Source: Prinsepia uniflora
Lineage: Eukaryota > Streptophyta > Magnoliopsida > Rosales > Rosaceae
Length of the DNA: 64,000 nt
Assembly: GCA_032719365.1 (NCBI GenBank)
Contig: CM064867.1
Coordinates: forward strand, 64,354,136 to 64,418,135
Direction: 5' to 3'
A model generated the notes under the pieces. It had not been told where the DNA came from and ran no database searches. It was given only the letters and a program-made list of their open reading frames with translations. Positions 57,214 to 64,000 of this stretch are shown here, piece by piece. A program made the position numbers and the translations under genes. How positions within the stretch are numbered: position 1 is the first letter of the stretch; every line of letters begins with the position of its first letter.

Positions 57214-60200
57214 TGTAACGACCCGTCCCGAATTCCGGGATTAGTTTAGTGACTAATCTTGATTAGCGAGGTTGAACGGTGGTTAGTAGGGCGGAATCGG
57301 ACAAATTGTGCAAAATGACCATTTTGCCCCTGGTCGTGGGCAAAATGTTGACTTTTTTTTCGGGCGGTCAAATGGACTTTGACCGATGACCGTGACGTAG
57401 TTCGGGACGTCACGAGTTCATAGACAGGTGGCACGTTCGATTCCGACATTCGTAGAGAAAGTTATGGTGTTCGGAAGTTGAGGGGTATTTTGGTAATTTG
57501 GCTTATTAGGGGCCAAATGTTGACTTTTTGATCGGGAGGTCCGATGGGCGAGGGCCAAGGACCGTTACGTAGGTATCGTCGATACGAATCCAACGACAGG
57601 CGGCATGCCGAAATCGGAGATCCGACGACGACGTTATGGTCAAGGAAACGAACTAACGAACCGAGGCTGGGATTAAAATAATAATATAATAATGCATAGT
57701 GACCGTTGACCCTACACACCTGGATGAGTGACAAGTGTCACTCATCCCTTGAAATCAGAATCCATGTTTTTGGGGGAGACCTCATGATGATGTTTTAATA
57801 TTTATTAATTAATTAATTAATCATTTTAATTTCCATTAATTCCATTTGTGTTTTCTTAACCGTGTACAACCAAATCCAGTTTTCTCCCACCCTTGATTCC
57901 TCTTCCATTGCTGAACCTGAGAGTGCGAATTGTGAGTGAGTTGAGTGTGATTTCAACTGGGTAAACACGAGAGAGTGGCAGTGAGGAAGAACTGAGAATT
58001 CGAAAAATTGAGTTTTGGGAGGGAAAATCAAATTGAAGGAATTGGGCTGTGATGATCGAATTGGAGGTTACAAACATCTTCCTGAGGTTGAGACGAGTCG
58101 ATCCACATCAAAAACGAGAAGGAATGGTGCCGTTTTGACTCTGATCGAGCTTGGTGACAGAGGAAGAAATCGAAGCTGAGTCGTGGAATTGGAGGCTTCG
58201 TTGGATGCAATTGAGGTGGGGAAACTACTTCTCATGATCCCACGATGCTTCTGGGTTCATCAATTGAAGGAAACTGATCGAGATCGATGGACCTCCATTG
58301 ATGAACAGTGACGGTGCTCGAGTTTGTGTCGTGACGATTGAGCACTGGATTGAAGCAATTGGGTTGGGGGAAATGATCTACGGAGTCCATGGAAGCTTCT
58401 GGTTGAATCAATTTCAGGATATCGATTGAAATGGATGGGGTTCGAAGGATGAACAACGGACGGGTGTTCTTGGTGTTCATCATCGAATCGTGGAGTTGTA
58501 GGTACGGTCTTGTGTAATCAATGTTACAGAACTTAAATTAAACTTAAAACGAAGCTAATGGAATGATCAATTGTTGTAATTCAGGCTGAATTGATAGGAT
58601 TGGAACCGGGTTGTGTCGCGGGTGAATTGGACCCGTTTACCAGACAAACGGGTTGGGCTGGTGACACTGTAGCAGGCGCGTGAGTTTCACGCGCAGCCAC
58701 TCACGGCGGCGCGTGACGGCGCGTGGGCGCGAATCTCGAGGTGAGGTCAACATGACTTCTGTCCTATTTAATGTAACGGACATTTTGGAATTGGTTTCGG
58801 GTCGATCGGACACCGTCTCGATATTGTTCGGGATGTCCGAAGGTTTTAAATTAAGTTTAAAAATAAGTAACAATTCGGGAAAATTACGGGACTTTGATAG
58901 GACGTTAATGATGAGGTTAGTAACCCTCTAATGTGATTTGGACAGGATTGGGAGTCCCGGTGTTAGTGGTGTGGCCCGGGAGGGCCGGTGGCACGCGTAT
59001 CGAGGCACACGGTTAAAACGGTCTGTGAGTGGACTTTGGTTTTATAAATCCTATGCATGCTTAAATGTGTTATATGGTTTATATACATGATTTCTATGAT
59101 GGTATTTGTGAGCATTGATTTTGGATATGTTGCACGTATTTCGAGGTGTTTTCCGTATTTCACGTATATTGGGATTAACGGTTTATTTGTGGTTTTGTGT
59201 GTTTGTGGTTAAATAAATAATATGATGAAATGGTTTTGAAATTGGAAATATGAACTCGGGCTTGAGGCCCACTTGTTTTGGAAATTTCGGACTTGGAGTC
59301 CATTTGAGAATCGGGCCGGGGGCCCAGTTGGTTAATGAAATCGGGCCAGGGGCCCAGTTGGTATGAAATCGGGCTGAGACCCATTTGAGTTATATGATCG
59401 GGCCAGGGGCCCAGTTGATTTGTGAATTCGGGCCGTGGGCCCAGTGAGTTTATAAGTCGGGCTGCGGGCCCAGTTGGTTTACAAATCGGGCCATGGGCCC
59501 AGTGGTTCATAAAATCGGGCATGAGGCCCAGTTGGATAATAAATGTGATTTTGGGTCAGGGACCCTATGTTTTATAATGGTGATTTTGGGTCAAGGACCC
59601 TAAATGGAATTATGTGGTTTTATGGAAATTTCGGGCAGGGCCCAATGATAATAATGTGATAAAAGGATTTAATAAAACTGTTTTCCATATACCATCTGGA
59701 TACAAGGATATATGATGGTCTCCTCCAGATGTCTGGGACACTGGGGAAGTCACGGTGCATTGCCTGCGAGGGGTCATTATACGGAGCAGCCGGACCGTAT
59801 GATGACTCAGGAGCAGGATTGCTATGATTGACGTCAGGGACGTCAGACATCAGGGATGTCAGATATATGGACCCGGAGAGACCCCGGGCAGCACGCGTAG
59901 CTTATGAAACCGTGAGACATGACGTCAGGGACGTCTAGCATCAGGGATGCTGGTGATGGTAATGGTAAAATACGAATTAATGAAATGGCTTTCCGGGTGG
60001 ATTTATGATTGTGTGATTTTAATGAATTAATGTTCATTTATGGTAGTGGGTGGTGACCCACATGGTTTTAATATGTATGGTGGTGGTATTCCACGGTTTT
60101 GGACTGAGTTCCCACACTTGGCTTTTGGTTAACGGTTTTTGGGCTAAGGCCCTAATGGCTCGGTTGAGCAAACGTTTTGGTTACTGGTTTTTGGTGGCAT

Positions 60201-60483
60201 GCATACGTTTTTATTGGAGGGCATAAATGTCTTATAAATGTATTTGGTAAACTTATTGGTTTTTGTCCACTCACAGCTTTTGGTTTTAATGCCCTTCAGG
60301 TTGATTACGGATGCGATTGCAGCAGAGACTGGGACATTGCACACCTCCTCCATCGGTCCTTGCGCACTCTGGATGGCCCGTTTGGGCAGTAGCTCTTGGT
60401 TATCCCTTGTCTGACACCCCTTGTTGGACGGGAGCAGGGCACATTCCACGGTAATCCCGGGGGGATTGGGATGGGTCCTGTCA
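57214..60483 (+). repeat. N3 5' LTR
   Basis: This 3270-base LTR runs from TGTAACGACCCGTCCC to GGGATGGGTCCTGTCA. Modules in order are GACCGATGACCGTGACGTAG (57380), a GC-rich hairpin block (58665-58730), CTGTGAGTGGAC (59024), a 13-unit GGGCC/GGGCCC repeat (59256-59655), a TGACGTCA cluster (59829-59940), and GTCCACTCACAGC then GCCCTTCAGG (60265-60300). Confidence 0.9.
59256..59655. repeat. Palindromic GGGCC/GGGCCC repeat array
   Basis: About 13 spaced units of the type TCGGGCC-nn-GGGGCCCAGTTGG, roughly every 25-45 bases. Each unit is itself a short inverted repeat. Later units drift to TTGGGTCAGGGACCC, with the G and C changes balanced. Confidence 0.8.
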
Positions 60484-60486
60484 ACT

Positions 60487-60498
60487 TGGTATCAGAGC
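60487..60498 (+). other. N3 primer binding site (tRNA-Met)
   Basis: TGGTATCAGAGC is exact and lies three bases after the LTR. Confidence 0.92.
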
Positions 60499-63400
60499 AT
60501 GGTTGCTCTATTTGTGCGCGCAGGTCGAGGGTGTGATGTCTCATTGGGCTGCAATTCGTTATCAACCTGATAGATAGTTTTTGGGTTTGGATAGTGGATG
60601 GAGTGCGATTGGCCCGATACGCCGTGCGTTAATGTGATTCGACCCAAGTGGGGTTGATTGTGGTGAACTGGTATAGTGGGACCGTCGGTTCGGTCATGTG
60701 ATATTGGATTGTTGTGCTGCTAGGTGCAGCTAGGTTCGGGGAACCTCATGTGAGTAATGGTCTAAAATGTGAACCCTTGTGGTGGTTTCTAGTGTGAGGG
60801 ATGTTGGTTCATCGGAGTTGGCCGATGACCTAGTGGTGGAACCCACGTTGATGGGATGGTAGGATTGGATTTGATGTCTATTCGATGTCTAGATCGCGGG
60901 GTCGGTCAGGTTGTGAATTTTATATTACGGAGAGCTGTTTGGTTCGGTTGAACCATAGGGTGTGATTGTGGAACCCTAGTATTAAAAAGGTAAACCTTAA
61001 TTGTGATTAGCGGGTGAGAACTTGTGCTGCGAGGAGTGGCTGAGGTCATGGATGACCATGTGGATGGCTCTGGTGAGTTTAGGCAGAACTATGGGATTCG
61101 ATGTACGGATACGGTTCTGAAATAAATTATGGAATCCCGTGTTGGATCGGGTATTGGTGTGATGTGTGGATGCGGATCTCGATAGCAATGACAGTTAGTC
61201 GGAAGTCATATGGAGATGACTGGCTATCGAGGGTAATTGGTATGGTTCTGATACTTGGGGATCAGGGGACGTTCGGGGAACGTTCATTTTCCTGATAGGG
61301 ATTGTCAGAATAGTGGTACCCATAGTCGTGAGGTACGGGATCGTCGTTCCGTATGAACGGAGATCCAGGGTTGTCGTATTTGCACACGGTGTGCAAGTAT
61401 GAATGTTTGTGGGTTAGTACTTTTGTGTTGATGCTAGTATGGATGCCTGTGTGCTGATACTAGTGTTGTTGATAGAGTGTTGGTGCTGGTACTAGCGCTG
61501 GTGCTAGTGTCGGTAATGGTGTTGACGATGAGCCACAAATTGGGGTGTGACTCCGTCATGATGAACATATGTTCGGTCTTTGAGATTCGATAGTGGTTGA
61601 GGGATGGACTGGATGGGATCCAGTTAAGATTGTGCTGTGTTGGGATAAGTTCCAATAGTGGTAAGATAACCAGTAAGGAGTGGATTAAAAAGGGTGTAAT
61701 TGAGACTTGAGTAATCTTGGGATGACGTCCCCTATGTCATGTTAATTGGTGGATTTGGGGGAGTTTTTGGCAACTCCAAAGTTAGTGTGATTTATGTTTT
61801 TTAAATATCCCTAAAATGTACATGGAAATGATTAAAACTGGAAAAGACGAGGAAAACCATTAGTGGTATAAAGGTAGGAATTTGTAATTGAGAACTTGGA
61901 AAACCGAGTGTTGAACCTGTAGAGGTCGGGATGTACGAACGGGACAATAACGGATCGATTGTGGACACGTCGTCCAAGTGAGTTGAGGAGGTAGGAAGTC
62001 TAGTGGTTAGATTTGACGTCTTGTTGGGAGCATGTCTGTTTCCAACATGGTTGGAACCTTAGTGTCGAAGAGCGTTGTGATTGTGATTGGGGAACGAGAG
62101 TGGTGCTCGTTTTTGGTGATTGGTATTCCGAAGTTATTGGGGTTGACTTCTTGCTTTCTGCCCTGGCAGACGTTGACTGTAGTTACCAGTACGTTGAGCG
62201 TGTATTGGTTGGTGGGCCCAGGTGTAATTGCGAGGTCATTAGGAGGAGCTACGTGTTCGAAATTAGGTAAACGAGATTTTTCATTTTCTGCTTGGTGGCA
62301 GACAATGTTGCGGTACATGGCGTGGTGAGTGCAGTGAGTTTTGTTGCATCCACGTCGGATGAGTATTAGTGTCATCATGTTGGATCATCCTTGGTTTTTC
62401 CTAGGTGGAATGACAAGGATTGATACAAGGTAATCCGTGAGAATCCGCAGTCTCGACGTGTCTCGTCGTTGACTGATCTGTCTAGTTGTGGGAGGCGGTT
62501 GTCGATCGTTGTGGCGATCTAGGATGTTGACGTTATCGTCAGGGACACAGTGTCTATCTGGGTCGTGATCTTGATGATTCAGATAGGGGGAGAGTATATC
62601 ACTCTTACCTTGGTACATGAGTCGTAAATGACGAGGTTGAACTTCTTTTCGAAGTGGGGCCCGTATGGTATTCTACTCGGGTGAGTAGGTTTCCAAGGTA
62701 GTTGAATTTTGTCAACCTTAGACGTGTGGAGGTTGGATTGGCTTCCCTATGAAGTCAATCAAGTGTATTGAACGGGTAACCGATAGGTTTGGTTTTGGGG
62801 TGACTTGGTAAATGTGAACGAGATTTCGGGATTTGGAATCGAATATCTGGGTGACGATTCAGGATTCGATTTTGAAACTTGGAAGTATATTTTCCGGGTT
62901 TGGGTACGGAATGATTATTCCAAATGCTAGCTTACGGAATAATGGTTTCGGATTCGGATTTGGATATGAATTAAAAGGTGATGTCTGGGCTTGGATCCGG
63001 GATTTCTTACGAAATTGCGGATTCGGATTCGGAATTGGAACTAGATGTTGGGTGGAGTTTCGATTTGTCTCATGCTGGATTGGGCAAACGTACTCCATTA
63101 TTGGAACGCGTTCGGCTATGACCTAGGTGGTTGTTGACTGGTTATTAGGTAGATGTGTGTACTTCGTACTTGGTTCGAGGTACGATACCTTGTAGACTTG
63201 TGATGTCTAGTTACGGTATACGGGATATACCCGAGGTGTGTTGGTGAACGTGTTGGTAGTCGGATTGGTTCCGATACCATGGGATTGGTTGTGGATCGGA
63301 CATTATTATGCAATGGGTCATGGTAATTCCGATGTGTTTAATTACACACAGGTCGTGTGAAATGTCGGTAAGGGTATTGGTGAGTCGTGTACGTTGGTGG

Positions 63401-63829
63401 CATGTGTAGCCACGAGTGAGTCTAGTGTCAGTTTTCGACTGACAACAACTGTGTGGTGACAGTTTGTCAGGATGTGTCAACATAGATTGTTGAGTGGGGT
63501 CAGCTGACTCCTAGTGGGAGTGGGAAAGGAACCGTCGAGTTGTTGCGTCAGCGAGAGGGTGGATTTGACAAGTGGTGTCAAATTCGAAACAAGTAGTTTC
63601 AGTCATTCGATGGGGTCGAATGTAGTCGTTGCGTTTTGAGTATTAGTGGTACGTAGAGTGCAGACAAGTTTTGCCTGGTTAGTTGGTGTGCGGGTGTACA
63701 CGTGTTGCGTGGTCGATTCCACTTTCCACGGGGTGTTCGTGGAATCAGGGTAATCGAGTTTCGAGAGCGAAACTTTTTAAGGAGGGAAGTACGTTGAGTT
63801 TAGAGCGGTTGGAATTTCGAGGACGAAAT
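60499..63829 (+). mobile_element. N3 internal region, non-coding
   Basis: G/T-rich on +. Open frames are under about 125 codons on either strand, and none resembles a retrotransposon protein. Short stretches match N2 in reverse, which shows common descent of the two interiors. Confidence 0.7.
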
Positions 63830-63847
63830 TTATTAAGGAGGGAAGGT
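63830..63847 (+). other. N3 polypurine tract
   Basis: TTATTAAGGAGGGAAGGT directly precedes the 3' LTR. Confidence 0.8.
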
Positions 63848-64000
63848 TGTAACGACCCGTCCCGAATTCCGGGATTAGTTTAGTGACTAATCTTGATTAG
63901 CGAGGTTGAACGGTGGTTAGTAGGGCGGAATCGGACAAATTGTGCAAAATGACCATTTTGCCCCTGGTCGTGGGCAAAATGTTGACTTTTTGTTCGGGCG
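63848..64000 (+). repeat. N3 3' LTR, partial
   Basis: These are the first 153 bases of the LTR, almost identical to 57214-57366. The rest lies outside the window. Confidence 0.9.

Larger units (their letters stand above)
57214..64000 (+). mobile_element. N3, non-coding LTR retrotransposon (runs off window)
   Basis: The 5' LTR is 57214-60483, the primer binding site 60487-60498, the non-coding interior about 60499-63847, and the 3' LTR starts at 63848. The first 153 bases of the 3' LTR differ from the 5' LTR at only about one position, so insertion is very recent. The interior has no gag or pol. Parts match the reverse of N2 (for example TTACGAAATTGCGGATTCGG near 63007). The 3' target duplication lies outside the window. 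Confidence 0.88.

Noticed and set aside
59256..59655. CRISPR-like array
   Set aside because: The units are diverged, spacing is irregular, the spacers are not unique sequence, and the array lies in a plant LTR.

Overview
This window is a retrotransposon-rich stretch of a plant nuclear genome, almost certainly an angiosperm and probably a eudicot. The evidence is the set of transposon families: Ty3/gypsy chromovirus (Tekay/Del type), Tat-type gypsy, and a Cassandra TRIM with 5S rRNA-derived LTRs. Two intron-containing plant genes support the same view. No bacterial, organellar or CRISPR features are visible. Species cannot be named from the sequence alone.

Left part (1-25699): one old, heavily mutated Tat-lineage element fills the region in + orientation. 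Its parts are an LTR with a TATA box, a TGGCGCC-type primer binding site at 3497, gag/PR/RT/RH/aRH/INT remnants to 10745, and an antisense coding region with a GT-AG intron near the 3' end. Three later insertions lie inside it. The first (1373-3188) is a composite of a chromovirus-like LTR and a complete Cassandra, jointly flanked by CTAAA. The second (11524-12928) is a solo LTR. The third (14064-24430) is a complete 10.4 kb Tekay-like element with 2.9 kb LTRs, a tRNA-Met PBS, gag-pol with chromodomain and a CGGCG/CGGTG target duplication. Five in-frame stops and a frameshift have killed it.

Middle part (25700-47190): N1 (25700-31905, - strand) has no recognisable genes. It is followed by a fragment of another gypsy protease region (31906-33260) and by a gag-only element in - orientation arranged LTR-gag-LTR-gag (33400-47190). 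A solo Cassandra LTR (38115-38397, TSD ACTCT) sits in its second LTR. N2 (39639-46324, - strand, TSD CCACC) sits in its second internal region.

Right part (47191-64000): a gene island carries two - strand genes. One is a three-exon RING-H2 E3 ligase (48187-50109). The other is a five-exon Mpv17/PMP22-family membrane protein (51561-53644). Each has a MITE-like insertion in its first intron. A + strand LTR fragment of the gag-only family follows, and then N3 (57214 to window end, + strand), a very young non-coding element whose 3' LTR runs off the window.

N1, N2 and N3 share LTR ends, PBS type and several internal LTR modules with the Tekay-like element. I infer they are non-autonomous relatives mobilised by an enzyme set of that type. 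The most interesting signals are the antisense Tat gene split by the Tekay insertion, the Cassandra/chromovirus LTR fusion, and a conserved motif pair in the LTRs that looks like a splice donor/acceptor module of variable length.
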